Source of the DNA: Alistipes sp.
GTDB taxonomy: Bacteria > Bacteroidota > Bacteroidia > Bacteroidales > Rikenellaceae
DNA: 19,640 nucleotides
Assembly (NCBI GenBank): GCA_017560305.1
Contig: JAFYOF010000196.1
Coordinates: forward strand, 1 to 19,640
Direction: 5' to 3'
A program made the translations under genes and the position numbers. The notes below the pieces were generated by a model that was not told where the DNA came from, did not search any database, and saw nothing but the letters and a program-made list of their open reading frames with translations. Every line of letters begins with the position of its first letter. Position 1 is the first letter of the stretch. Below are positions 1-6,945 of this stretch, piece by piece.

Positions 1-1214
1 CAATTATGGTTGTGGTGCTGATGGTGTTGCTTGCTGTGATTGCGGCACTCTATCCTACCTTCTACATTACTCGTTTCAATGCTTCGTTAGGCGTAAAGGT
101 TGGTTTTGCTCAATCAGCTACGGGTCGCCGTCTGCGCTCGATTATGGTAGGTGTGCAGTTTTCGGTGGCTATGATTCTGATTATCGTAACTGCCGTATTC
201 TTCTTGCAGTACCGCTATATGATTAACTACGACTTGGGCTTCGACCGTGAGAATGTAGTAACCTTCGGTTCGTGGGATTTACGCTCTCGTTCTGAAACCG
301 TTGTGGAGCGTCTTGAGCAACACCCTGATGTAGTTGGTGTAACCTCATCGGGTGCTAATATCTTCGGAAATGGCCAGACTTGGGGCAGAAGCTACGATGG
401 TAAAGAGTATGTACTTAAACCAAACGCTGTTCGCTGGAACTTCCTCGACTTCTTTGGCTTTGAGGTAGTCGATGGCGTAGGATTTACTCGATCTTCAGGT
501 GAGCGTGGCGAGATGATTATTATGAAATCGTTAAACCGAGAGGTAGGCATACCTCTTAACTACCATTTCCCTGATGGCTTCGATGTGGTGGGTATTATGA
601 AGGATGTACGCCTGACATCGCTCACTAAAAACGATGATCATCACGCATTCTACTGCAACGATAACAGCGAGAAACTTCACTACTATATCCGCTTGCGTGC
701 AGGTGCTGATGTAAAGGCGTTTGCCGAGTATGTTGTCAAAATCTCCGAGGAACTGGCACCTGCTGCGGATAAGCCTGAACTCTACTACTTGGAGGATTGG
801 GTTGAGAGCCTCTATAAGCAGACTAAAAAGGATATGGTCTTAATCGGTATGTTTGCCGTGCTTGCTATTGTTATTGCGCTGATGGGAGTATTCGGTATCG
901 TGATGTTCGAGACACAGCACCGCCGCTCGGAGATAGCCGTGCGTAAGGTCTATGGCGCAACAACCTCGCAGATGATTGGTATGCTCAACCTGCGCTATGT
1001 GTGGATTGTGCTCGGCTGCTTCGTGGTCGCTGCACCCGTGGCGTGGTATATCACCTCACGCTGGTTGGAGCAGTTCGCCAACCGCATCGCTTCGCCTTGG
1101 TGGATATATGTTGCCGCACTCGCCGTAGTCCTCGCCGTAACCGTCGGTCTCGTAACCCTCCGCTCGTGGAAGGCTGCTACTGAAAACCCAGCCGATGTGG
1201 TGAAGAGTAACTAA
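1..1214 (+). CDS. FtsX/MacB-type ABC transporter permease, 3' part
   Basis: Inner-membrane permease of the MacB/FtsX superfamily. Such proteins pair with an ATPase and act on envelope substrates by mechanotransmission. The frame is open to the left edge, so the N-terminal part lies outside the window; full-length Bacteroidetes members are usually about 750-800 aa and about 400 aa are visible. Seen: hydrophobic segments at the start and near residues 45-67 of the visible part, then a soluble periplasmic stretch of about 200 aa, then three C-terminal hydrophobic segments (about 277-300, 328-350 and 368-390). The cytoplasmic loop HRRSEIAVRKVYGA after the first C-terminal membrane segment is the family hallmark (the ERRxEIAVRKxxGA type). 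The gene ends NPADVVKSN, also typical. The substrate is unknown. Its G+C looks higher than that of the genes right of 4 kb. Confidence 0.88.
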   Translation, partial: IMVVVLMVLLAVIAALYPTFYITRFNASLGVKVGFAQSATGRRLRSIMVGVQFSVAMILIIVTAVFFLQYRYMINYDLGFDRENVVTFGSWDLRSRSETVVERLEQHPDVVGVTSSGANIFGNGQTWGRSYDGKEYVLKPNAVRWNFLDFFGFEVVDGVGFTRSSGERGEMIIMKSLNREVGIPLNYHFPDGFDVVGIMKDVRLTSLTKNDDHHAFYCNDNSEKLHYYIRLRAGADVKAFAEYVVKISEELAPAADKPELYYLEDWVESLYKQTKKDMVLIGMFAVLAIVIALMGVFGIVMFETQHRRSEIAVRKVYGATTSQMIGMLNLRYVWIVLGCFVVAAPVAWYITSRWLEQFANRIASPWWIYVAALAVVLAVTVGLVTLRSWKAATENPADVVKSN

Positions 1215-1250
1215 TTATCATCCCTCCACGACACTTTCCTGCCCGAAAAT

Positions 1251-1280
1251 TTGGAAAATTCGTGGGGGGGGGTAAATTTG
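1251..1280 (+). promoter_or_regulatory. Bacteroidetes-type promoter with a G9 tract in its spacer
   Basis: TTG at 1251-1253, exactly 19 nt, then TAAATTTG at 1273-1280, matching the Bacteroidetes consensus (TTG, N19, TAnnTTTG). The last nine bases of the spacer (1264-1272) are all G and touch the -7 element. The leader to the ATG at 1350 is about 60 nt. Gain or loss of a G would change the spacing between the two elements. Confidence 0.75.
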
Positions 1281-1349
1281 CATAGCAAAACAATAGAGTG
1301 GCTTAAAATCAACATAAAGACCATTTAACACTTTTTAACTATAACAACT

Positions 1350-1739
1350 ATGAAACAGAACTTACTAATCTCAATCTATCAAGTTGTAGCCGTGGCATTA
1401 TGCACATTGATTATCGCTAATATCGGTCTCGATGCAGAGCTGTTGCGCATAACCGCCTATATTGTGGCAGCTATGTTGGCTCTTAACATATTGGTTATAG
1501 CCCTATGTTGGAAACGATTTGGCCTTGCCTTGCGATTCCGCATTACGGAGGCTATACTGCTAATTGCAAGTGCTTTCACACCATTAGTGTCGTACTATAC
1601 ATTTATTGGCGATAACACCGTATTGCCCGTTGCAACATCGAAACTTGTATTGCTGTATGCTATGGGTCAGGTGTCGTGGTGCTTGGCCGTATACATCCTT
1701 CCAGACTTGGTAGGTAAGCTTCGAGAGAAAAGATATTAA
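1350..1739 (+). CDS. Small four-helix membrane protein, unknown function
   Basis: 129-aa hydrophobic protein. Four membrane segments can be drawn, at about residues 5-25, 35-54, 67-87 and 100-120, with short charged loops and a basic C-terminus (KLREKRY). I do not recognise a family or a catalytic motif. It is a single-gene unit: a consensus promoter with a G9 spacer lies upstream and a strong hairpin terminator directly follows the stop codon. The start is the only ATG that keeps the first membrane helix. Its layout (about 130 aa, four helices) resembles the membrane protein at 2270, but no sequence similarity is obvious by eye. Confidence 0.75.
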   Translation: MKQNLLISIYQVVAVALCTLIIANIGLDAELLRITAYIVAAMLALNILVIALCWKRFGLALRFRITEAILLIASAFTPLVSYYTFIGDNTVLPVATSKLVLLYAMGQVSWCLAVYILPDLVGKLREKRY

Positions 1740-1756
1740 TTACAAATATCATCTAC

Positions 1757-1803
1757 ACAAATGGCGACTGCTCAATACACCGAGTAGTCGCCATTATTTT
1801 TTA
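1757..1803 (+). terminator. Intrinsic terminator, copy 1 of a repeated hairpin
   Basis: The left arm, aatggcgactgctc, pairs with gagtagtcgccatt across the loop aatacacc. This gives a 14-bp stem with one G-U pair, followed by attatttttt. It ends the 1350-1739 gene. The left arm and loop recur almost unchanged at 2691-2714. Confidence 0.85.
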
Positions 1804-1830
1804 CATATTCCCCAAAAATCTCAATTTTAT

Positions 1831-1860
1831 TTGCAGATTCAAAAAGTAGTAGTATATTTG
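1831..1860 (+). promoter_or_regulatory. Consensus Bacteroidetes promoter for the PadR operon
   Basis: TTG at 1831-1833, 19 nt, then TATATTTG at 1853-1860: a full match to the consensus. The leader to the ATG at 1901 is about 34 nt. No clear palindromic operator was seen around it. Confidence 0.85.
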
Positions 1861-1900
1861 CATTATACAAGTTGTTTAATACATAAAGAATACTACAAGT

Positions 1901-2266
1901 ATGGAGAACGATGTAATGATAACTGAACTGCTAAATGCGTGGGAAGAGACCTACAAAAAGGGGCAACTAACCTTCTGGGTATTTCTATCTCTTAAAGAGA
2001 GCAATAAATGCGTAGAAGAGATAAAAGAGTTCGTTGAGAAGATGTCGGAGGGTTCGATGTCTTGCGAAGAGCAAAGCCTGTATAGAAATTTGCGAAAGTT
2101 CCTTAACCTAGGAATAGTCGCATACGATAGTAAGCGTGTCAGCAAGGGCCCTGATAGAAAATACTACTATCTGACAGAGCTTGGTAAGGAGTTGTTTCAG
2201 CACTTCGTTGAACGAAACATCAAGATATTTACAAAAGAATCCATTATAAACCTTTTAAATTTGTAA
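1901..2266 (+). CDS. PadR-family winged-helix regulator
   Basis: 121-aa cytoplasmic DNA-binding protein. The C-terminal half has the PadR wing signature: SLYRNLRKFLNLGIV (recognition helix, residues about 59-73) followed by KGPDRKYYYLTELGKELF (beta-wing and the TxxG element). This matches the family pattern LYpaLrrLexxGlv ... grprkyYxLTxxG. PadR proteins are usually repressors that respond to small ligands and often sit next to a membrane protein or pump. Here the stop codon is 3 nt before the start of a four-helix membrane protein, so the two are almost certainly co-transcribed and translationally coupled. A second in-frame ATG lies five codons in (1916) and is an alternative start. Confidence 0.8.
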   Translation: MENDVMITELLNAWEETYKKGQLTFWVFLSLKESNKCVEEIKEFVEKMSEGSMSCEEQSLYRNLRKFLNLGIVAYDSKRVSKGPDRKYYYLTELGKELFQHFVERNIKIFTKESIINLLNL

Positions 2267-2269
2267 GTT

Positions 2270-2683
2270 ATGAAAGCATTGACAATCAGATTGGGACAGT
2301 TTGCAATTAGCGCATTAGTTTTGACCGTGTTATTCCGATATGCTCTAAACTTATGCATCGAGGCGAACAGTGTTATTGGAACAACTACCTGCTCCATTGT
2401 GTATGGAGGTTTAATGTTTCTTATCGGTTGGTATTTCGGAACGAAGGATGCCAAGGAGAATGAGGTGCACGACATTGGTTTCAGATACCATTTAGCGACC
2501 TACATTTTATGTATTGGTATTGGATACGGCGTTCATTATTTGGGATGGAATGCAGAGAGCATGCGAGCAATGACCATTACCGCAATCTCATGGGGAATAG
2601 GTCTTCTTGTTCATTTTATCTTCTATCTCATCGAACAACGCAAGACAATAAAAGGATACGCCAAGGACGAGATCTTCCAATAA
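2270..2683 (+). CDS. Four-helix membrane protein in operon with the PadR regulator
   Basis: 137-aa protein with predicted membrane segments near residues 8-28, 38-55, 75-95 and 103-123, and a charged cytoplasmic tail (EQRKTIKGYAKDEIFQ). The start codon follows the PadR stop by 3 nt. No transporter or enzyme motif is recognisable. By analogy with other PadR/membrane-protein pairs it is probably the regulated effector, or a sensor partner of the regulator; this is inference from gene order only. A second copy of the hairpin terminator lies right after it. Confidence 0.75.
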   Translation: MKALTIRLGQFAISALVLTVLFRYALNLCIEANSVIGTTTCSIVYGGLMFLIGWYFGTKDAKENEVHDIGFRYHLATYILCIGIGYGVHYLGWNAESMRAMTITAISWGIGLLVHFIFYLIEQRKTIKGYAKDEIFQ

Positions 2684-2687
2684 ATGA

Positions 2688-2732
2688 CAACGGCGACTGC
2701 TCAATACACTGAGTGCTCGCCATTGCTTTTTG
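2688..2732. terminator. Terminator, copy 2 of the repeated hairpin
   Basis: The left arm and loop (2691-2714) match copy 1 at 23 of 24 positions. The right arm has diverged (tgagtgctcgcc), leaving a 12-bp stem with one C-C mismatch and two wobble pairs, followed by attgcttttt. It sits between the PadR operon (+ strand) and the catalase remnant (- strand) and could end transcription from both sides. Confidence 0.7.
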
Positions 2733-2734
2733 TG

Positions 2735-3100
2735 CTACCTCCAATCCCACTTTGGATGGGCAGGATCTTCTGCGATGAGGGCTTCGGAAAGCGATAGTCC
2801 GAGGGCTTTAGCGACACCCTCGCCGTAGGTCGGGTCGGCGCGGTGGCAGTTGCGGATATGGCGCTGTTTGATAAATAGCTCCGCATCGCCCATTGCACGT
2901 GCTGTATTCTCGCAAGTCGCAACCTTATCCTCTTCGCTCATCAGTCGCCACAGTTTGCCAGGCTGTGTGTAATAGTCGCTATCGAGTTCACGCTCGTCGT
3001 AGTTATAGACCTCACCATTGACCGCCATTGGTGGCTCTTTGAGTGCTGGTGAATCCTGCCACTCGCCATAGCTATTCGGCTCGTAGCCTATCGTACGACC
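2735..3100 (-). pseudogene. katA: Catalase, C-terminal remnant (5' part deleted)
   Basis: About 122 codons on the minus strand encode the C-terminal end of a heme catalase. Diagnostic segments, in order, are GRTIGYEPNSYGEWQ (about 3056-3100), DSDYYTQPGKLWRLMSEEDK, ENTARAMGDAELFIKQRHIRNC and ADPTYGEGVAKALG; the stop is at 2735. Monofunctional catalases are about 480-500 aa, so roughly three quarters is missing, including the heme-binding and catalytic parts. Upstream of GRT the frame turns into unrelated residues at about 3100, exactly where similarity to an acetyltransferase begins on the other strand. The internal ATG at 3028 is not a true start. The gene cannot make an active catalase. The retained C-terminal part shows no internal stop, so the loss looks recent. 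Confidence 0.9.
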
Positions 3101-3429
3101 TTCCTTACAGTGAGGATTTGGCGCAGTTCGGGAGCGACTATCTGCGCCTAACGAAGCAGGTGGCGGAGAGTTGCACTGACCACGACCTCTCGGCGGAGAG
3201 TATGGTTATCGGCACTTCGGCTTTGGCACAATACGAAATTGATGGTGCAGTGGGAATGTATAGTGGTATTTTCAATAATCCGTTTATGATTTGGGGTAGG
3301 TACAAACGAGGCTTATTTAAGACTACACTGAGCGTATCGTTCCAATTCCACCATACCCAAATGGACGGTGCCCACGCAGCAAAATTTCTCGATCTATTAC
3401 AGCGAGAGATTGAAGGGCTGAAGGTGTAG
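3098..3429 (+). pseudogene. Chloramphenicol-acetyltransferase-like, C-terminal remnant
   Basis: About 110 codons carry the C-terminal half of a type A chloramphenicol O-acetyltransferase-like protein. The active-site block QFHHTQMDGAHAAKFLDLLQ (about residues 82-101 of the remnant) fits the family HHxxxDGxHxxxFl pattern with the catalytic His. IFNNPFMIWGRY fits the preceding beta-strand region. Full-length members are about 210-220 aa, so the N-terminal half is missing. The frame remains open leftward to a GTG at 3043, but that stretch is antisense to catalase and is not homologous coding. CAT forms a trimer with active sites shared between subunits, so this fragment is unlikely to be functional. 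Confidence is high for the family and moderate that it is not expressed. Confidence 0.8.
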
Positions 3430-3449
3430 ATGTTTTGCGAAATTCTTTG

Positions 3450-3457
3450 TATCTTTG
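3450..3457 (+). promoter_or_regulatory. Candidate -7 promoter element
   Basis: TATCTTTG matches TAnnTTTG and lies 29 nt before the ATG at 3487. No TTG is present 19 nt upstream, so the -33 element is weak or absent. Confidence 0.4.
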
Positions 3458-3486
3458 TACAAGTGAAGAGAAATTTGAGAAGATTT

Positions 3487-3930
3487 ATGAAACGGCTAAT
3501 CCTTTTAATTGTGTTGCTCATTGGGGCGTTGTGCAATGTTAGCGCACAAGATAGACTGCATCCTACGCATACATCCACAACCAAGAGTGAGGAGATTAAA
3601 TCTTTTATCACGCAGATGTATAACAACAAACTCTATGAGGATTACAACTTCTTGCAGAAACATTGCTCCGCAAAGTTGCTCAAAAAACTTCAAGATGCAT
3701 ACCCTTACGATACCAAAGGTGTAGCGTACGCAACTTGGCTATTTAGAAGTGGTCAGCAGGATGTCAAACCAGAGGCGGAAGACAAGACTATTATGCTAGA
3801 AATAAAAGCGGATGGTGATTGGTTTGTCTATACTGCGTTGGATATGGGATGGAAGTTTACCAACAGAATCAAAGTCACCAACAACCGTGGCGAGATTACA
3901 ATAGAAGATGTTTGTGCGGTCAAAGAGTAG
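3487..3930 (+). CDS. Small secreted protein of unknown function
   Basis: 147-aa exported protein. The start at 3487 is chosen because it gives a textbook signal peptide (MKRLILLIVLLIGALCNVSA, cleavage before QD) and because a -7-like promoter element lies 29 nt upstream; the longer frame beginning at 3430 runs across that element. The mature part, of about 126 aa, starts with a Thr/Ser/Lys-rich stretch, then a helical region (EEIKSFITQMYNNKLYEDYNFLQKHC), then beta-strand-like sequence ending in GEITIEDVCAVKE. The layout recalls small NTF2-like or DUF3828-type periplasmic proteins of Bacteroidetes, but the family is not certain. It has no lipobox, so it is probably periplasmic. It stands alone on the strand. 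Confidence 0.7.
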   Translation: MKRLILLIVLLIGALCNVSAQDRLHPTHTSTTKSEEIKSFITQMYNNKLYEDYNFLQKHCSAKLLKKLQDAYPYDTKGVAYATWLFRSGQQDVKPEAEDKTIMLEIKADGDWFVYTALDMGWKFTNRIKVTNNRGEITIEDVCAVKE

Positions 3931-4054
3931 TGCTATTATGAGGTGTTGTTTGCAAGTGTTGAAATGGTATTAATGATCAAGTTAAATTATAAATAAATCC
4001 ATCACACTCAAGTTCCACTCATAATAAACATTGATTGTATACACTTTGCTAGTT

Positions 4055-5446
4055 ATGATTACCATATATTTGGACAAACAGGTATTCAGTTATCTTTTTA
4101 ATGCAAAAGAAGGGGATAAATACGCTCTCTTGCGTGATAAAATCTTATCACACAAAGATGAGTTTATCTTTTTCTACTCCAATGCGCATTTGTTCGATTT
4201 GCAAAATGATCAAACACCTAAAAAGTATGACGAAATGGAGTTCATACAGTCTATTGTCGACGGGAATAGATTAATCTATGAAACTCCTAAACAAGAGGTT
4301 ATGAAACAATCTCCGCGCGAAGCATTTGAAACCATTGGTAAGTTTGGGGATTTCTCTTGGCTAGATAATTTTGACTTCTCGCAAATAACAGAAGACCAGA
4401 TAAAAGCAATAAATAACATTGTTGATATTAGCATTAAAGACTTAAAGGGTGAGTTAAGCGTTGATTGGTTGACAAAACGAACTCCAATTTCATCTGACGA
4501 ACTTCAGGTGGATATCCCAACTTTTAAATCATTGATTAATTCTATCGCATATAATTTTTACGAGAATAGAGATGCTTATAAACAGTTGCGAGACAGAACT
4601 ATCGCACATTACAATCCGAAAGAGATTAAAGCTGATGGAGATGAGATATTCAATGAGCAATTATCATCCTCACCACTAGGATTGTCTTTTATAGAGGCAA
4701 TTAAAGCAACTTTGACCCAAGTCGGCCTATCTTCTTCCGATGCGGCTACAGTCTATTTCATATCTTATATGCTACTTGATTTATTCGGAGTGAGTAAGGA
4801 ATCTCGAAAAAAGGTTCAGTACCGAAATATGCAAATAGATAGCTGTCATAGTTTCTTCGGTTCTTATTGTGATTGTATTGTTTGTAATGACGACGGGTTA
4901 CGACGCAAGAGCGAAAAACTATACAAGCTCTTCAAATTAAGTACTAAGGTGTATGCAATAGACGAGTTTATCGAAAAGTTTGACGAGGCCATTATTAATA
5001 ACAAGAAATCCGCCCGTGAATATTTTGACGAAATAATTGATGACTATACAGCAAGGCAAGTGCTGCAAACAGATAAAACACCCGAACATACTTTAACTCA
5101 TTTGAAAACATCCCATAAGTATTTTGGATATTTCAATTGTATGGTAGAGCGCATATATGGCGATGAGACAACCATTATACTCCACAAAAACACTGATTTG
5201 AACCAGCCAATTCTTGGAAGAGAAATAGAGATACTCGTTAATAGGATGGTAAGGGTGTTTAATGATATGGGGGCTGATTTTGCTTTATTCGATGCCGCTG
5301 TAGAACTGCCTCAATTGAAATCTGATACCTGGCAAAGGGTGCTAATGTTAAATGATGCCGACATATGCTTAACTAAATTCAAAGACACGCCTATGCTTTG
5401 TTTATGGATCAAGTTAAAACATCCGATATTAGAAACCTCAAATTAA
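4055..5446 (+). CDS. 463-aa protein with PIN-like N-terminus, unknown function
   Basis: The ATG at 4055 is preferred over an upstream TTG at 4031 because the conserved-looking protein starts MITIYLDKQVFSYL. A hydrophobic beta-strand ending in Asp near the N-terminus (IYLDKQVF), followed by a second block FFYSNAHLFDL (about residues 48-58), is what PIN-like nuclease domains show around their first acidic residues. A central helical region contains RDRTIAH (about residues 185-191), which fits the loose Rx(4-6)H pattern of HEPN ribonucleases, but this may be chance. The rest is helical, with Cys pairs (DSCHSFFGSYCDCIVC). The protein is cytoplasmic, with no signal or membrane segment. It is AT-rich and opens the accessory region. 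A nuclease or defence role is inferred from the N-terminus and the context only. Confidence 0.55.
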   Translation: MITIYLDKQVFSYLFNAKEGDKYALLRDKILSHKDEFIFFYSNAHLFDLQNDQTPKKYDEMEFIQSIVDGNRLIYETPKQEVMKQSPREAFETIGKFGDFSWLDNFDFSQITEDQIKAINNIVDISIKDLKGELSVDWLTKRTPISSDELQVDIPTFKSLINSIAYNFYENRDAYKQLRDRTIAHYNPKEIKADGDEIFNEQLSSSPLGLSFIEAIKATLTQVGLSSSDAATVYFISYMLLDLFGVSKESRKKVQYRNMQIDSCHSFFGSYCDCIVCNDDGLRRKSEKLYKLFKLSTKVYAIDEFIEKFDEAIINNKKSAREYFDEIIDDYTARQVLQTDKTPEHTLTHLKTSHKYFGYFNCMVERIYGDETTIILHKNTDLNQPILGREIEILVNRMVRVFNDMGADFALFDAAVELPQLKSDTWQRVLMLNDADICLTKFKDTPMLCLWIKLKHPILETSN

Positions 5447-5653
5447 ACTCGTCAATTGAAAGGAGTCAGGGAAGTTTGTGATTTCGGCAATAGGGCGGTG
5501 ATACCATCAGAAGATTTGAAGGTCACGGAAATGTTGCCAATATGGTTGTCTCGTTACAACCTTATAGTTAACATTTTATGCTATTTTTCTATCTAAAGAA
5601 TCATAACATATGTCACCATCATCAGAACAATGCTGCACGAATAGGGGTATGCA
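5447..5653. other. Intergenic stretch without a supported gene
   Basis: The frame of the preceding protein stays open after its TAA for about 45 codons (to about 5595), with plausible-looking residues such as EDLKVTEMLPIWLSRYNL. It has no start codon context of its own. It may be eroded coding sequence or chance. Confidence 0.3.
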
Positions 5654-5678
5654 AATCGAGCGGCTTAGCCGCTCGATT
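5654..5678. terminator. Perfect 11-bp palindromic hairpin between convergent genes
   Basis: AATCGAGCGGC, loop TTA, GCCGCTCGATT: a GC-rich perfect stem with a 3-nt loop. It lies between the convergent genes 4055-5446 (+) and 5702-6070 (-). T-rich but interrupted sequence follows on both sides (cttattt on +, ttgc on -). It is probably a bidirectional terminator. Confidence 0.65.
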
Positions 5679-5701
5679 CTTATTTGGTTAAACAACTACT
5701 T

Positions 5702-6070
5702 TTATTCCGCTTTTGATAGCATCTCTTTGGCTATTGCCATTTTCTGCTTGAACTTAACATCCGCCCTTTGACGAAGATGTGCCATCTTTCTTGTTGTGAT
5801 GTATTTGCGCTCGTCTCCGCACATCTTGTCATACTCCTCAAGTTTTAGGCTATCTAAATCATCCATCTCAATCAAAACATCTGGATGAAGCTGCCTGTAA
5901 TAATACAACCCTGATCTAACAGTTTTCCCGGTGCAACAGTTATGTACTGCCGATGCCCTGTTGTTGGTCAATTCTGCTGCACTGCAAAGCGAACGAACAA
6001 CAGCAACTAATACTCTTGCTCCGTTGAATATAAGTACCTTGTTTGGCCTTCTAAATTTACTTCTTCCCAT
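5702..6070 (-). CDS. Small protein with NUMOD-like DNA-binding segment
   Basis: 122-aa basic protein. Residues about 12-60 read like one NUMOD1/ENDO-type repeat (hydrophobic strand, NGARVLVAV, SLCSAAEL, a Cys-Cys-x-Gly-Lys turn CCTGK, then YYYRQLHPDVLI). In homing endonucleases such repeats give sequence-specific DNA contacts. A helical acidic/basic C-terminus follows (EEYDKMCGDERKYITTRKMAHLRQRADVKFKQKMAIAKEML). There is no GIY-YIG or HNH catalytic domain, so it is a stand-alone DNA-binding candidate. Proteins of this layout occur in Bacteroidales accessory DNA; the assignment is from memory of the motif pattern and is tentative. A weak promoter-like pair (CTG, N19, TATATTAG) lies upstream on the minus strand, at about 6095-6124. 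Confidence 0.5.
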   Translation of the reverse strand: MGRSKFRRPNKVLIFNGARVLVAVVRSLCSAAELTNNRASAVHNCCTGKTVRSGLYYYRQLHPDVLIEMDDLDSLKLEEYDKMCGDERKYITTRKMAHLRQRADVKFKQKMAIAKEMLSKAE

Positions 6071-6143
6071 ATTGTTATTGTTTAATGAGTTTTGCTAATA
6101 TAGGAATAGGTAAATACTCGTCAGTTAGTTAATATAGTAATAC

Positions 6144-6915
6144 TTAATTTTTCATCACATTATCCACTCCAGAGCTCAATACTCTAATGGCCGAAGGTAA
6201 ATGGATATTGTCATTCCCGTCTTTTTCAGACGATGCGAGCACATCACATTGCCCGTTCTCCGAGAAGTGCTCATATTGCGAAAAATACTTGTAATAGTGA
6301 AACAATCGTGTTGCCACCTTTTCAAGTTCTGGAATTCTAATCAAGAAATCTACAATCTCTTTTGTCTTAATACTCTTCGCCTTCGAAAAACCTTCATCCT
6401 TCAATTCTTGTTTTGATTGCTTTCTTACTGTCAACTTCCCCGGAGTGACATCAAGTGTAAGCGATCCCAAGAAATTATCTTCCATAGTCAGCTCCCATAT
6501 ATGGTCTATAAAGTCATCATCAAGTATCATTTCCGTGCTTTTTACCTGATCTCTATATACCTCTTTGCGCTCCAACATAGAGTTGGCATACTCAATTCTT
6601 CTCAAATCCAATTCCTCGTAAATCTGTTTCTTATTCGCGCGCTGTGTATATAGGGCAAACAAGCAATCGGTAAAGCAACAACGCAACAACAATCCTATTG
6701 GTAACTGAAAAAAATGAAATCCTTCCAGTTTTCAATGCCTGCGTAGTTAATAGCAGTGATGAATACAGATTAGAATAGATACGGTATAACAATAGTAGTT
6801 TTACTTTTTCAACGCGTTCCAGGTTTCCCCGTGAATGCTCTTCCCCATACTTTTGAATCTTCTTCAGCAGGGTTACCTCTTCGGAAAATAGTTCTTTTAT
6901 TTCAGTCACCATCAT
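6144..6915 (-). pseudogene. Third gene behind AbiE, interrupted by a frameshift at a T7 run
   Basis: Two overlapping minus-strand frames make one protein of about 256 aa. The first, from 6915, begins MMVTEIKELFSEEVTLLKK and runs in the right frame as far as KTGRISFF, then stops 22 codons later. The second frame continues as QLPIGLLLRCCFTDCLFALY and runs to the stop at 6144 through helical, charged sequence (KKQIYEELDLRRIEYANSMLERKEVY). The switch falls on a run of seven T in the coding strand (6708-6714); removing one T fuses the frames perfectly. The resulting all-helical pattern, with an Arg in a hydrophobic helix followed by a Cys/Asp pair, recalls DUF5677/HEPN-like proteins, but this is not certain. 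It begins 30 nt after the AbiEii stop, so it is probably the last gene of that operon. It may be a pseudogene, a slippage-controlled gene or a sequencing error. Confidence 0.65.
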
Positions 6916-6945
6916 TACGCCTTGTGTAAAAATTCAATATGTCGC

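Noticed and set aside
3043..3097. Extension of the acetyltransferase frame to a GTG start
   Set aside because: This stretch is the antisense of catalase coding sequence (the GYEPNSYGEW region), so the match to an acetyltransferase starts only at about 3098.
4039..4050. Promoter-like TACACTTTG before the gene at 4055
   Set aside because: It has three rather than two bases between TA and TTTG, and no TTG at the right distance.
3974..5418. 12-nt direct repeat GATCAAGTTAAA near both ends of the PIN-like gene
   Set aside because: A 12-mer repeat is expected by chance several times in 20 kb, and one copy is inside the coding sequence, so it is not a convincing target-site duplication.
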